The notes: generated by a model from the letters alone, not told the origin. DNA of 64,000 nucleotides from Thiemannella venezuelensis (GCF_014203605.1 NZ_JACHJJ010000023.1:1-64000); one strand, 5' to 3'; counted from the stretch's first letter, positions 51,853-61,477 are shown. A program made the numbers and translations.

Positions 51853-52476
51853 CTACCGGGAGAACCGCGCCGCGGCCTCGCCCGTGAGCCGGCCGGGCGG
51901 CAGGCGCCGCCCGCAGACGACGAGCAGCAGGTCCTGCGCCGGGCCCCGGACCGGGGTTCCCGTGCCGTGGCTCCAGTCGAGGTCGGTCGCCTGCAGCGAG
52001 ACCCCGGAGAGGTCGGTCCCGAAGAACGCGATGTTCTTCGGCCGCAGGCCCGCCAGCACCGCGGCGACGCGTCCGGGCGGGACGCCGCGGCCGAGTCCCA
52101 GCCCCACCGTGATGTCGAGCCCGTGGATGACGTCGTGCGCGAGCGCTCCCCGGACGTCCCCGCCGGGAGGCGTCCACGGGTGGGCGACGTTGTCCCGCAG
52201 CGAGGCGAGCAGCCTCTCCGGCGGCATCCGGGCGGCGTCGCGGCGCGCGCACCGGTCGGCCATGCGGTCGATGTTCCCGCGGGCCTTCGCCAGTTCCACC
52301 AGCGTCCTGCCGAGCGAGGTGCGGAAGGGCATCGTCATGTGGGCGACGACCTCGCGCACCCTCCAGCCGTCGCACAGCGTGGGAGCGTCCCACTGCTCGG
52401 GCCGCAGGGCGGCGAGCAGGTCCGCCAGCTCGCCGCGCTCCGCCGCAACCGCCTTCCGAAGGTCGTCCTCGGCCAT
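51853..52476 (-). CDS. Maleylpyruvate isomerase-family mycothiol-dependent enzyme
   Basis: 207 residues in the DinB/MDMPI fold: DDLRKAVAAERGELADLLAAL, LCDGWRVREVVAHMT (metal-ligand histidine), DVIHGLDITVGLG (second histidine). TIGR03083-type proteins use mycothiol as cofactor, supporting an actinobacterial host. The substrate is not known. ATG 52476 is chosen over the adjacent ATG 52479 for better spacing to AGGAG. It converges on rpsD and is divergent from an ECF sigma factor gene. Confidence 0.85.
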   Translation of the reverse strand: MAEDDLRKAVAAERGELADLLAALRPEQWDAPTLCDGWRVREVVAHMTMPFRTSLGRTLVELAKARGNIDRMADRCARRDAARMPPERLLASLRDNVAHPWTPPGGDVRGALAHDVIHGLDITVGLGLGRGVPPGRVAAVLAGLRPKNIAFFGTDLSGVSLQATDLDWSHGTGTPVRGPAQDLLLVVCGRRLPPGRLTGEAAARFSR

Positions 52477-52615
52477 CATGATCTCCTGTCCGGGATGTTC
52501 GCACTGTCGCGTGCACACGTTCACGGGGTGGGTCCCCCTACGGGGTACGGGCGGGAAGCCCGGAAGTCATCGGTCCGGCCCGCGAGGTGTCGGTGGCGGC
52601 GCATATCGTCGGGGC

Positions 52616-53602
52616 ATGGTGAGGACGCCGACCGGCGCGGGCCTCCGGCTGGAGCCGTTCCGGGCCGAACTGACCGGTTACTGCTACCGGATGCTCGGCT
52701 CCGGCTTCGACGCCGAGGACGCGGTGCAGGAGACGCTGCTGCGCGCCTGGCGGTCGTTCGCCCGCTACGACGAGCGGCGGGCGTCCCTGCGCACGTGGCT
52801 CTACAGCATCGCCACCAACGTCTGCCTCGACATGCTGCGCAGCGCGCGGCGCCGCGCCCTGGCCATGGACCTCGGCCGGGCGGCGGACGCCGGGGCGGAC
52901 ATCGGCGGGCCGCTGCCGGAGCGGGCCTGGATCCACCCGGTTCCCGACGGCCTCGTGCTGCCGGCGGACGGCGGCCCGGAGGAGACGGCCGTGCGGCGCG
53001 AGACGATCCGCCTGGCGTTCGTCGCCGCGCTGCAGCACCTGCCGCCCCGGCAGCGGGCCGTGCTGATCCTGCGCGACGTGCTGGCCTGGCAGGCCGGGGA
53101 GGTCGCGGAGCTCCTGGAGACCACGGTCGCCTCGGTGACGAGCGCGTTGCAGCGGGCGAGGTCCACGATCAGAGCGGTCGGCGTCGCGCCGGGCGAGCCG
53201 TTCCGGCCGTCCGACCCCTCCCAGCGCGACCTGCTCGCCCGCTACTGCGCCGCGTTCGAGCGGCACGACGTCGCCGCCCTCGTGGCCCTGCTGCACGAGG
53301 ACGCCACGATGTCGATGCCTCCCTTCGCCTGGTGGCTGCGCGGCCGTGACCAGATCAGGCGGGCGCTGCTGGACCCGGAGGCGTCCTGCGCGGGCGCGCG
53401 CCTCGTGCCGGCGGAGGCGAACGGCTCGCCGGCGTTCTGGCAGACGAGACCCGGCCCGGACGGCGTCCACGCCCCCTTCGGCCTGGTCGTCCTCGACGTG
53501 TCCGACGGCCTGATCGGGGGCATGACCGTGTTCCTGGACGCCGACCGGCTGATCCCGCTCTTCGGCGCTCCGGACGGCCCCGCCCGGCCGCCGCGCACGT
53601 GA
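52616..53602 (+). CDS. ECF sigma factor with C-terminal SnoaL-like domain (SigX5/TIGR02960-like)
   Basis: 328 residues: region 2 (FRAELTGYCYRMLGSGFDAEDAVQE, YSIATNVCLDMLR), region 4 (LPPRQRAVLILRDVLAWQAGEVAELLETTVASV), then a SnoaL/NTF2-like domain from about residue 205 (LLARYCAAFERHDVAALVALLHEDATMSMPPF). Such fused domains take the place of an anti-sigma factor and modulate activity. No anti-sigma gene adjoins it. ATG 52616 is chosen because region 2 begins within 20 residues; no clear ribosome site was seen. The regulon is unknown, perhaps including the convergent deazaflavin-oxidoreductase gene. Confidence 0.88.
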   Translation: MVRTPTGAGLRLEPFRAELTGYCYRMLGSGFDAEDAVQETLLRAWRSFARYDERRASLRTWLYSIATNVCLDMLRSARRRALAMDLGRAADAGADIGGPLPERAWIHPVPDGLVLPADGGPEETAVRRETIRLAFVAALQHLPPRQRAVLILRDVLAWQAGEVAELLETTVASVTSALQRARSTIRAVGVAPGEPFRPSDPSQRDLLARYCAAFERHDVAALVALLHEDATMSMPPFAWWLRGRDQIRRALLDPEASCAGARLVPAEANGSPAFWQTRPGPDGVHAPFGLVVLDVSDGLIGGMTVFLDADRLIPLFGAPDGPARPPRT

Positions 53603-53641
53603 CCGCCCGGGCCGGCCGGCCCCGCCGGGGCGCCCGCGGAC

Positions 53642-54130
53642 TCAGCGGTCGGGGGAGAGGCGGAAGACGCGCAGCTCGCGGCCCGACTTCTCGGTGTAGC
53701 GGTCGTAGACCGGCCAGATCAGCAGCAGCCGGGGCCACGCCTCGGCGCGCTCCTCGCCCTCCAGCAGGCGGCCGGTGACCTCGGCCTCCCTGCCGCGGAA
53801 GGAGACGGAGGCCCGCGGGGTCTTGAGCAGGTTGCCGCTCCAGGCGGGGTGGTGCTCCCGGCCGAAGTTGGAGCCGACCACGAGGAAGGAGCCGTCCTCC
53901 TCGGGCAGGCAGGCGAGCGGGGAGACGCGGGGCTCGCCGCTCCTGCTGCCGGTCGTGGTGAGCAGGAGGGTGGGGATCATCCGGTCGCTCATGACCCCCC
54001 GGCCGCCGGTGAGGCGGTGCACGGCCCGGTCCATCCGGGGGACGATCTTCGGCCCGGCCTTCATGAACACGTCGGTGGCCGCCAGCCACTGGAAGAACGG
54101 CTTGAGCCTCTCGACGAGACGTGTGCCCAC
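53642..54130 (-). CDS. Nitroreductase-family deazaflavin-dependent oxidoreductase (DUF385/Ddn-like)
   Basis: About 162 residues from GTG 54130 (GGGAG 6 bases upstream); an in-frame ATG at 54172 would add 14 basic residues. Family motifs: PTLLLTTTGSRSGEPRVSPL, VVGSNFGREHHPAWSGNL (F420-binding region) and YDRYTEKSGRELRVFRLSP. Related mycobacterial proteins such as Ddn use F420 to reduce quinones or nitroimidazoles. It converges on the ECF sigma factor. Confidence 0.85.
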   Translation of the reverse strand: MGTRLVERLKPFFQWLAATDVFMKAGPKIVPRMDRAVHRLTGGRGVMSDRMIPTLLLTTTGSRSGEPRVSPLACLPEEDGSFLVVGSNFGREHHPAWSGNLLKTPRASVSFRGREAEVTGRLLEGEERAEAWPRLLLIWPVYDRYTEKSGRELRVFRLSPDR

Positions 54131-54266
54131 GGTGGTCTCCCGCTCCCGGGCGGCACGCCGCGGCCGCCTCACGGTGATCGTAGCAAGCGCTAGGTGGGCG
54201 ATGGTTCCCCGCCGGCCTCCGGCGGCACATCCGGCGGCTTCAGGACGAGGACGGCCCGCGCCGGAT

Positions 54267-54500
54267 CTACCGGGGCGGGCCGAAGGGCTCGATGGGCGGG
54301 TCGGAGTAGGGGCCCTCGCCCGTGGCCGGGTCGATCCGGCGGGCGGCGGCCTCGGTCACGCGCAGGCCGTACAGGCCCTGGGTGGGATCGATCAGCACCA
54401 GGCCGTAGCCGGTGTCGACCTCCTCCTCGGAGAGCCCGAGGCGCTCGACGGCCTGAGCCAGCGTCGCCTCGGGCGGGAGCCGTACCGTGACGAGGAACAT
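54267..54500 (-). CDS. 77-residue protein of unknown function, next to the subtilase
   Basis: A small acidic protein (MFLVTVRLPPEATLAQAVERLGL... ending PFGPPR) with a ferredoxin-like or propeptide-inhibitor-like alternation of strands and helices. It starts 10 bases after the subtilase stop, so both are probably co-transcribed. An inhibitor or chaperone of the protease is a guess from position; no family is recognised. Confidence 0.6.
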   Translation of the reverse strand: MFLVTVRLPPEATLAQAVERLGLSEEEVDTGYGLVLIDPTQGLYGLRVTEAAARRIDPATGEGPYSDPPIEPFGPPR

Positions 54501-54510
54501 GGACCCTACG

Positions 54511-55863
54511 CTACGCGTCTTTTCTCCGGCGCAGCGCGGCGAGGATGCCCTTGGAGTCGGTGATGCCGTAGCCGTAGTCGTAGTCGAAACCGGCGGTGCT
54601 GCGGTCGTCGGCGGTACGGCGCAGCAGGGTGCGCAGCTGGGCGGGGGACAGCCGGGAGGCGGGCCACTGGGTGCGGACGGCGGCGACGAGACCGGCGGCG
54701 ACCGGGCAGGCCGCGGAGGTGCCGGAGTCGGGCTGGTCGTCGCCGAAGGCCTTGGAACCGGAGAAGTGCGTGTAGGAGCAGACGTCCGGCTTGCGCTTGG
54801 CCAGCCGGCCGGGCCCCTGGGAGGAGTAGCCGACCCGCTCGTTGTTGACGTCGACGCCGCCGATGGACAGCACGGAGGCGTGCGAGTTGGCGCCCACGAT
54901 CGGGCGGTCGGGGAAGGCGCACCGGCCGTCGCGGCAGTCGCGCCCGCAGTTGCCCGCGGCGAACAGGATGTCGGCGCCCGCCTGCTCCAGGCTGGCCACG
55001 ATCACGTTGAACGGGTGGGCGGGGTTGTCGGAGTAGTTGCCGGGGTGGCCCACCGGGAAGTCCCAGCGCGGGGAGAACGAGCCCCAGCTGTTGCTGACGA
55101 CCAGAGCCCGGCGGTCCTCGGGCTGGGCGTTCAGCACCTCGCGCAGGTGGGCGAAGGCCGCGACCGCGTCGGACAGCAGGCCGTCCAGCGCCGAGCCGCC
55201 CTGGCGCTGGGAGAGCAGCACCGGCAGGTCGAGCAGGGTCGCCTTCGGCGCGGCGATGAGCGCGTCGAAGGCGCACATCGTGCCGTGGTCCACCGCGAAC
55301 CGGCCCGGCGTGCCGTCCACCCCGCCCGGGACCCAGCTGCGCTCGCCGTCCAGCGTCACCTCCCGGTCCAGGTGGAGGGCGACGTGCTCGTGGTTGATCC
55401 CGGTGTCGAGCACCGCCAGCGCCACCCCGGAGCCGTCCAGGCCGTCACCCGCGAGGTCCCCGACGGCCAGCAGCCGCTCCACGTCGCGCCAGTCGCCCAC
55501 CGGCGGGTCGCCGCCGCAGGTGATGTTCGGCTCGATCACCGGGTCGGCGAAGACGCCGACGACGTCGGTCCTGGTCCCGGGCAGCAGGCTGACGCGGGTG
55601 GACAGCTCGTCGTCGGAGATCTCCCCGCGGACCAGGACCGAGGCGTCGTCGGCGGCCAGGGAGAACGTCATCGGCCCGCTCAGCGAGAGCGGGTCGCCCC
55701 CGGCGGCCGGCACCGGGCGCGGCACCGCCACCGGGGAGTAGGAGGCGTCGAGGACGACCCCCGGCAGGCCGTCGGCGACGTCGGCCGGGGACACCGTCAC
55801 CGCCGGGTCGGTCACGGCGGCGACGAGCTCGGACGAGGGGCGGAGCTGGATCAGGACGCGCAT
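54511..55863 (-). CDS. S8-family serine peptidase (subtilase) without signal peptide
   Basis: 450 residues. The triad is complete: Asp in ALAVLDTGIN (about residue 155), His in VDHGTMCAF (about 198) and Ser in SGTSAACPVAAG (about 385), plus the oxyanion Asn in FAAGNCG. The first 140 residues (strand-rich) have no signal peptide or membrane segment, so an intracellular protease or one secreted by another route is likely. Cysteines near CGRDCRDGRC are unusual for a subtilase. Co-transcribed with the 77-residue gene. No terminator recognised upstream; ATG 55863. Confidence 0.88.
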   Translation of the reverse strand: MRVLIQLRPSSELVAAVTDPAVTVSPADVADGLPGVVLDASYSPVAVPRPVPAAGGDPLSLSGPMTFSLAADDASVLVRGEISDDELSTRVSLLPGTRTDVVGVFADPVIEPNITCGGDPPVGDWRDVERLLAVGDLAGDGLDGSGVALAVLDTGINHEHVALHLDREVTLDGERSWVPGGVDGTPGRFAVDHGTMCAFDALIAAPKATLLDLPVLLSQRQGGSALDGLLSDAVAAFAHLREVLNAQPEDRRALVVSNSWGSFSPRWDFPVGHPGNYSDNPAHPFNVIVASLEQAGADILFAAGNCGRDCRDGRCAFPDRPIVGANSHASVLSIGGVDVNNERVGYSSQGPGRLAKRKPDVCSYTHFSGSKAFGDDQPDSGTSAACPVAAGLVAAVRTQWPASRLSPAQLRTLLRRTADDRSTAGFDYDYGYGITDSKGILAALRRRKDA

Positions 55864-56035
55864 GCGGCACCACCTGCTAGTTAGGGAAAACGCACCCCAC
55901 CACGTTCCTTCATCCGGTCGATCATGTCCACCGGTTCAAACCATCTCCCACCAGCACCCTCAGGGGTGAACCCCGGCAAACCATCGTAGTGAATTTTCCT
56001 TCCCCGGCGGGACAGGGATCACTAGCGTTTGACGA

Positions 56036-58081
56036 ATGACAGCAGCGGCGCAGAGCACGCCACCTCCGCATCCCGACGTCCGAGCGCACTGGCTGGCCAC
56101 CCGGCCGAGGCTGGTCGTGGCCAGCGCCTTCATGCTCTTCCTGGAGCTGGCGCTGATCCGGTGGACCGGGTCGAACATCGTGCACCTGAGCTACTTCACC
56201 AACTTCGTGCTGCTCGGCTCGTTCCTGGGCATCGGGCTGGGGTTCCTGCGGGTGGGCCGCACGACCCGGCAGCCGTACTACTCGCCGATCACGCTGGCCG
56301 TCCTGGTGATGGTCGTGCTGTTCTTCCCGGTCACCGTCGACCGGCAGACCGAGGGCGTGCTGTACTGGACCAGTCTCAGCACCGCCGGGCCGCCGCCCTG
56401 GCTGATCCTGCCGGTGGTCTTCGCCGCCGCGGCGATCGTGCTGATGGGCCCGGCCGAACTGGTCGGGCGCTGCTTCCCGGAGCTGGAGCGGCTGGAGGCC
56501 TACCGCTACGACCTGATCGGCAGCCTCACCGGCATCGGCCTGTTCACCGCCCTGTCGTTCCTCAGCGCGCCCCCGGTGGTGTGGGGCGCGATCGCCGCGC
56601 TCGCCTACGCCGTCCTGCTCCGGCCGCGGCGGGTCTGGGCGCGGGTCGCGCTGGCCGTGCCGTCGCTGGTGGTGGTCGCGGCGCTGGCGGCCGAGACGCT
56701 GACCGCCGGGGCCCTGTGGTCGCCGTACTACAAGGTGACCCGCAGCCACTTCGCCGAGCAGGGCGTCCCGGTGATGGACATCCAGGTCAACGGGATCCCG
56801 CACCAGCGGGCCGTTCCGGCGGCCAGGCGGCTGGAGTGGGAGCGGCAGTACGCCCTGCCGTACGAGCGGGCGGCGGCGGGGAGGCTGGGCGACGTGCTGA
56901 TCGTGGGCGCGGGCAGCGGCACCGACGTGGCGATCGCGCTGTCCAAGGGCGCCGAGCGGGTGGACGCCGTGGAGATCGACCCCAAGCTCCGCGAGCTCGG
57001 CGGGACCTACCATCCGGACCGGCCCTACGACGACCCGCGGGTGACCACGCACGTCACCGACGGGCGCGCGTTCCTGGAGCGGACCGACCGGAAGTACGAC
57101 CTGATCCTGTTCGCGCTGCCCGACTCGCTCACCCTCGTCTCCGGCGCCAGCTCGCTGCGGCTGGAGAGCTACCTGTTCACGCGGGAGGCGATGGAGGCCG
57201 CCAGGGAGCACCTCAGGCCCGGCGGCACCTTCTCGATGTACAACTACTACCGGGAGAGCTGGCTGGTGGACCGGCTCGCCTCCACCGTGCAGGCCGCCTT
57301 CGGCCACAAGCCGTGCGTGGACATCGTCAGCGAGACGGGCCAGCAGGCCGTGATCACCGCCGGGCTCGCCGCCGCCGACCAGGCCTGCGGCGCCGGATGG
57401 GCGGGCGCGACGGCCCAGACCCCGCCGCCCTCCGGCGACGACCGGCCCTTCCTCTACCTGAAGGACCGGACGATCCCGCAGATCTACGTCATCACCCTGC
57501 TGCTCATCCTGATCGTGAGCGTGCTGGCGGTCCGCGCGGTCGCCGGGCCGTACGCCCGGATGCGCCCCTACGCCGACCTGTTCCTGCTGGGCGTGGCGTT
57601 CCTGCTGCTGGAGACCAAGAGCGTGACCGGGTTCGCGCTGCTGTTCGGGACCACCTGGGTGGTCAACGCGATCGTGTTCGCCGGGGTCCTGGTCGCGGTG
57701 CTCGCCGCGGTGGAGGTGACCCGCCGCTTCCGCACCCCGTCGCTGCCCGCCATGTACGGCGTGCTCCTGGCCGGCCTGGCGCTGGCCTGGCTGGTGCCGA
57801 ACTCCTGGCTGCTGGGCCTGCCGGTGCCGCTGCGCGCGGTGGTCGCCGTGGTCGTGGCGTTCCTGCCGATCTTCGCGGCCAACGTGGTGTTCGCCAAGCG
57901 CTTCGCCGACTCCGCCGACGGCACGACGGCCTTCGGCGCGAACCTGCTGGGCGCGATGGTGGGCGGCTGCCTGGAGTACCTGGCGCTGGTCGTCGGCTAC
58001 CAGGCGCTGCTGGTCGTGGCGGGCCTGCTCTACCTGGGTGCGTTCGCCCTGCTGCCCAGGAGCGCCCGGGTGGCGGGCTGA
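56036..58081 (+). CDS. Membrane-embedded spermidine synthase-like protein
   Basis: 681 residues: about six membrane helices in the first 230 residues, then a Rossmann methyltransferase-like domain (about 275-440; VLIVGAGSGTDVAIALSKGAERVDAVEIDPKLRELGGTYHP), then about seven more helices. This is the plan of fused-membrane SpeE-like proteins, in which a polyamine-synthase-type domain is flanked by transporter-like helices. The substrate is unknown; the acidic D-x-D motifs of spermidine synthases are only partly visible. The gene is monocistronic with a terminator at 58122. Confidence 0.8.
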   Translation: MTAAAQSTPPPHPDVRAHWLATRPRLVVASAFMLFLELALIRWTGSNIVHLSYFTNFVLLGSFLGIGLGFLRVGRTTRQPYYSPITLAVLVMVVLFFPVTVDRQTEGVLYWTSLSTAGPPPWLILPVVFAAAAIVLMGPAELVGRCFPELERLEAYRYDLIGSLTGIGLFTALSFLSAPPVVWGAIAALAYAVLLRPRRVWARVALAVPSLVVVAALAAETLTAGALWSPYYKVTRSHFAEQGVPVMDIQVNGIPHQRAVPAARRLEWERQYALPYERAAAGRLGDVLIVGAGSGTDVAIALSKGAERVDAVEIDPKLRELGGTYHPDRPYDDPRVTTHVTDGRAFLERTDRKYDLILFALPDSLTLVSGASSLRLESYLFTREAMEAAREHLRPGGTFSMYNYYRESWLVDRLASTVQAAFGHKPCVDIVSETGQQAVITAGLAAADQACGAGWAGATAQTPPPSGDDRPFLYLKDRTIPQIYVITLLLILIVSVLAVRAVAGPYARMRPYADLFLLGVAFLLLETKSVTGFALLFGTTWVVNAIVFAGVLVAVLAAVEVTRRFRTPSLPAMYGVLLAGLALAWLVPNSWLLGLPVPLRAVVAVVVAFLPIFAANVVFAKRFADSADGTTAFGANLLGAMVGGCLEYLALVVGYQALLVVAGLLYLGAFALLPRSARVAG

Positions 58082-58121
58082 GCCGTGCCCGGGGCCGGGG
58101 CGCGGCCGCCGGGGAGACGCG

Positions 58122-58157
58122 AAGGCCCCGCGCTCCCGGGAAGGAGCGCGGGGCCTT
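58122..58157. terminator. Bidirectional terminator
   Basis: Perfect 15-bp stem (58122-58136 with 58143-58157) with a 6-base loop; AA on the left and TTT on the right. It lies between the converging spermidine-synthase-like and LCP genes. Confidence 0.75.
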
Positions 58158-58181
58158 TCCGCGCCGGAGAGGTCCGGGCCG

Positions 58182-60065
58182 TCAGATGCCGCAGAGCTCG
58201 TCGAGGGACTGGGCGCTCCTGTTGTTGGCGGTGGGGGTCCTGCTGGGGGTCGGCGCGGTGAGCGACGGCGTCGGGGCGGCGCCGGAGGTGCCCGGAGAGG
58301 CGCCGGTGGTGCCGGGGGAGGCCGTCGCCCGGCCGGCCAGGGAGCGGCGGCTGGGCTGGAGCGACTGGCGCAGGGCCCGGGCGGTCGCGGCGCGGATCTT
58401 CTGCCAGTCCGGGGAGCCGGTGTAGAACTCCGGCGGCACGAACTGGAGGCTGGTGATCTTCGCGTCCTTGACCTTGAGGGCGAGGTTGGTCAGGTGCTCC
58501 AGCATGTCGCGCGGGATGTTGGTCTGGGCCGCCTTCTTGGCCACCCCCGCGATCTTGGTGAAGTTCGTGAGGACGGTGGTCGGGGTGGCCTGCTTGGCGA
58601 AGGCGCCGATGACGCAGCGCTGGCGGGCCATCCGGGAGAAGTCGTCGCTGCCGACGCGCGAGCGGCCGTACCAGAGGGCCTCCTCGCCGGAGAGCGTGCG
58701 GTAGCCGGCCTTGATCGTGCCGGCGGTGCCGAACGAGCCGCCGTACTTCACGTCCCGGTCGATCCTGATCTTCAGCCCGCCGATGGCGTCGACGAGGTGG
58801 GCGAAGCCGTACATGTTGATCAGGGCGTAGTAGTCGATCTTCAGGTTGAGCGTGTAGCCGATCGCGTCCATGAGCGCCCGGGGGCCCTGGTGCTTGCGGC
58901 CCATGACCTCCGGGTGGTCCTCGGCGTACTGCCAGACCTCGTTGAGCAGGCCGCCGTTGGGCAGCTCGCGCATGAAGCCGTCGGGGAACTGCTTGGCCAG
59001 CGGGCTGGTCGGCGGGAAGCGCACGTGCTGCAGGTTGCGGGGGAGGCTGAACATGACCGTGTTGCCGGTCTTGACGTGGATGCTGGCCACGTTCATGCTG
59101 TCGGTCCGCACGCCCTCCCGGTTGCCCGCGCCGTCGCCGCCGATGAGCAGGAAGTTGACCCGGTCCTGCCCGTTCCACGGGTCCTCGGGCTTGAACGTGG
59201 GCGCCGCCGGGTCCTGCGGCTCGCTCGGGAAGATGGCGTTGGCCGTCTCCTTGATGGTCAGCACCGCGCTGGCGGCCAGCGCGAAGGGGGCCATCACCAC
59301 CACGCAGAGCGTGCCGATGACGACGCCGGAGACGATCTGACCGGTGCTGTCGAGCCGGTTGGGGCCGAGCGTGATGTAGGAGGAGACCACCAGCAGGAAC
59401 CAGCCGAGCGCGCCCAGCCCGGCCAGGCCCGCGCCCAGGCCGAGGAGGCCGTCCCGGGTGGCGGCGCCGGTGTTGCCCTCGCCGGAGAACACGATCCCGG
59501 CGATCACCCCCAGGACCAGCAGCAGACCGAAGGCGCCGAGCAGGATGTAGCCGGTACGGCGGCGCCCCGCCCGCAGGTGCGCCATGCCCGGCAGGATCGC
59601 CGACAGGGCGGTCCAGCCGATGAGCGCCCCGGCCGTCAGCGGCCGGGCGAACCGGGGGCGCGGGGCGGGGCCGTCGCCGGCCGGGGCCGCGGCCGGATTC
59701 GGTCCGGCCCCGTGGGCGCCGATCTCCCGGGCCGGGTCGCCGCCCTCCGGCTGCGGTACGCGCTCCGGGGCGGGCTTCACCCGGGTGGCGGTCCCGCCGC
59801 CCGGGTCCGCGCCGTGCTCCGTCCGCCCGGCCGAGGGGCCGGCCGGCTGCCCGGCCCCGGCGACCGCCGCCTGCCCGGTCCCGGCCATCGCGGCGGCGGG
59901 GGGAGCGGAGCGGACGTCCGCGCCGTGCTCCGCGGGAGGGGCGGGGGTGCGGTCGGTCCGCACGTCCGGCACGCCACCGGGGCGGGCCGCGCGGCTTCCG
60001 CGCCGGCGGGGGCGCCGTTTCCCGCCCTCACCGGAGAGATCCCCCGAGTCCTGCCCATGGCGCAT
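58182..60065 (-). CDS. LytR-CpsA-Psr (LCP) family cell-wall ligase
   Basis: About 627 residues from ATG 60065: a proline/arginine-rich cytoplasmic region (about 150 residues), four hydrophobic segments, then the LCP domain (about 290-460: GGDGAGNREGVRTDSM, SLPRN, SGEEALWYGRSR with conserved arginines) and a proline/threonine-rich C-tail. LCP enzymes attach wall polymers from lipid carriers to peptidoglycan. The heptose glycan encoded at 22-34 kb could be one cargo, but this is speculative. An open frame extends to an in-frame GTG at 60104. A -35/-10 pair lies at 60150-60178. Confidence 0.88.
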   Translation of the reverse strand: MRHGQDSGDLSGEGGKRRPRRRGSRAARPGGVPDVRTDRTPAPPAEHGADVRSAPPAAAMAGTGQAAVAGAGQPAGPSAGRTEHGADPGGGTATRVKPAPERVPQPEGGDPAREIGAHGAGPNPAAAPAGDGPAPRPRFARPLTAGALIGWTALSAILPGMAHLRAGRRRTGYILLGAFGLLLVLGVIAGIVFSGEGNTGAATRDGLLGLGAGLAGLGALGWFLLVVSSYITLGPNRLDSTGQIVSGVVIGTLCVVVMAPFALAASAVLTIKETANAIFPSEPQDPAAPTFKPEDPWNGQDRVNFLLIGGDGAGNREGVRTDSMNVASIHVKTGNTVMFSLPRNLQHVRFPPTSPLAKQFPDGFMRELPNGGLLNEVWQYAEDHPEVMGRKHQGPRALMDAIGYTLNLKIDYYALINMYGFAHLVDAIGGLKIRIDRDVKYGGSFGTAGTIKAGYRTLSGEEALWYGRSRVGSDDFSRMARQRCVIGAFAKQATPTTVLTNFTKIAGVAKKAAQTNIPRDMLEHLTNLALKVKDAKITSLQFVPPEFYTGSPDWQKIRAATARALRQSLQPSRRSLAGRATASPGTTGASPGTSGAAPTPSLTAPTPSRTPTANNRSAQSLDELCGI

Positions 60066-60500
60066 CGTCACACCGCTTCCTAGTCGGTCTTCATCCCGGT
60101 CCACCTGGCAGAACGGCCGAGGTCCCCCGATTGCACAGAATTGCCCTGGATTCTAGCCCCCATACCTGGACATGACAGACAGATAGCCAAGGTGGGGTGA
60201 ATGGCGGTTTAACCGACGAGGGCAGGGGGAAAGCGGCGGGGCGCCCGAGCCGGGCCCGAGACCCGTGTGACGGAGGGGGCGGCAGGGCGGCCCTGCCCGC
60301 CTGCTGCCGTGATGTCATCCCATGGCCCCGGTCGTCCGGTGAGACCGAATCGTTCGGACCTCTGCGAAATTTAGGGCGTAAGCCTACAGATTCACCACCC
60401 GTCACGGATGTGACCGTGTTCGGCTACGGTCCGAAATCATCCGAGGTGATCTCTGCGATGTGCCGGACCGGGCCGCGTCCGGTGTCCTAGCTTCGGAGCC
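60066..60500. other. Intergenic region between the LCP and LysR genes
   Basis: 435 bases between divergent genes. It holds the predicted LCP promoter (60150-60178) and an A/T-rich patch around 60360-60395 ahead of the LysR gene. A LysR-type site (T-N11-A dyad) could not be fixed by eye. No gene is supported. Confidence 0.5.
60150..60178 (-). promoter_or_regulatory. Predicted vegetative promoter of the LCP gene
   Basis: On the minus strand: CTGTCA (60178-60173), 17 bases, TAGAAT (60155-60150), about 85 bases upstream of ATG 60065. Matches TTGACA/TATAAT at 4 and 5 of 6. Confidence 0.4.
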
Positions 60501-61370
60501 ATGAATCTGCAGCAGCTCCGCTACGTGGTCGCGACGGCGGAGCACCGCACCATGACCGACGCGGCCAGGTCGCTGTACATCGCACAGCCTGCGCTCTCCC
60601 GTGCGATCAGGGACCTGGAGCGGGAACTCGGAATGACGTTGTTCGCCCGTTCGGGGCGCGGCGTGGTCGTCACGGCGCAGGGGCGCCGGGTGGTCAAGCT
60701 GGCCCGGGAGGCGCTCGACGCCGTTCACGAGATCGAGGCCCTGTCCACGCACGGCCACTCGTCCGAGGCGGAGCTCCGCATCGCCTCGACCCCCAGCCTC
60801 GAGCCGGGGCTGGCCGGACGGATCCTCCCCGCCTACACCGCCGAACATCCAGGGGTGCGCGTGCACATCGTCCGTTGCGACGGACGGGACGGCGTGGTGA
60901 ACGCCATCAGGAACCAGCGGGCCGACATCGGCCTCACGGACCTGCCCGTCCCCACCGACCTGGTCAGCCATCCGCTGGAGCGGCAGGAGATCGTGCTGAT
61001 CTCCCCGCCCGGCCTCGACCTGCCCGACCCGGTGCCGATGAGCAGACTCAACGGCATGCGGCTGGTGCTTCCGGTCTCCGGCAGCGCCCGGCGCAGGGAG
61101 TTCGACTCACTGTTCGCCAAGTACGGCGTCGCCCCGGTGGCGGCCCTGGAGACCGAGGAGCGCGGCAACTGGCTGGGGCCGGTCCGCGCGGGCGCGGCCT
61201 CCCTGCTCTGGTACCGCGGGATGGCCGAGCAGGCGGCCCGGGCCGGGCTGGTGGTCCGGCAGCTCGATCCCTCGGTCCGCCGGGTGATCGCGATCGTGCA
61301 CGCGCGGCGGCGGCTGCCCGCCGTCGCGCAGGAGTTCCTGACCGTGGCCGAAGGTGGGTCGGCCGCGTAG
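60501..61370 (+). CDS. LysR-family transcriptional regulator
   Basis: 289 residues: N-terminal winged helix-turn-helix (LQQLRYVVATAEHRTMTDAARSLYIAQPALSRAIRDLE, residues 3-60) and a two-lobed periplasmic-binding-protein-like effector domain (about 90-285). It is divergent from the LCP gene. LysR regulators usually control a divergent neighbour and respond to a small effector; neither effector nor target can be named. The ATG has no ribosome site of note within 12 bases. Confidence 0.9.
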   Translation: MNLQQLRYVVATAEHRTMTDAARSLYIAQPALSRAIRDLERELGMTLFARSGRGVVVTAQGRRVVKLAREALDAVHEIEALSTHGHSSEAELRIASTPSLEPGLAGRILPAYTAEHPGVRVHIVRCDGRDGVVNAIRNQRADIGLTDLPVPTDLVSHPLERQEIVLISPPGLDLPDPVPMSRLNGMRLVLPVSGSARRREFDSLFAKYGVAPVAALETEERGNWLGPVRAGAASLLWYRGMAEQAARAGLVVRQLDPSVRRVIAIVHARRRLPAVAQEFLTVAEGGSAA

Positions 61371-61477
61371 GACGGTTGCGGGCACACCGCCCGTGACGAC
61401 CCTTCGAGAAGAACCCACGGAGGCGGCGCAGGTGGGAGCGCCGGCCTCTCCGGCACCGGGCGATAGGCTCGGTCCCG

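Noticed and set aside
52535-52541. GGGTAC before the ECF sigma gene as a sigma-B-type -10
   Set aside because: No GTTT-like element at 14-16 bases; the nearest GTTC is 20 bases away, and the stretch lies in a CCCCCTACGGGG hairpin.
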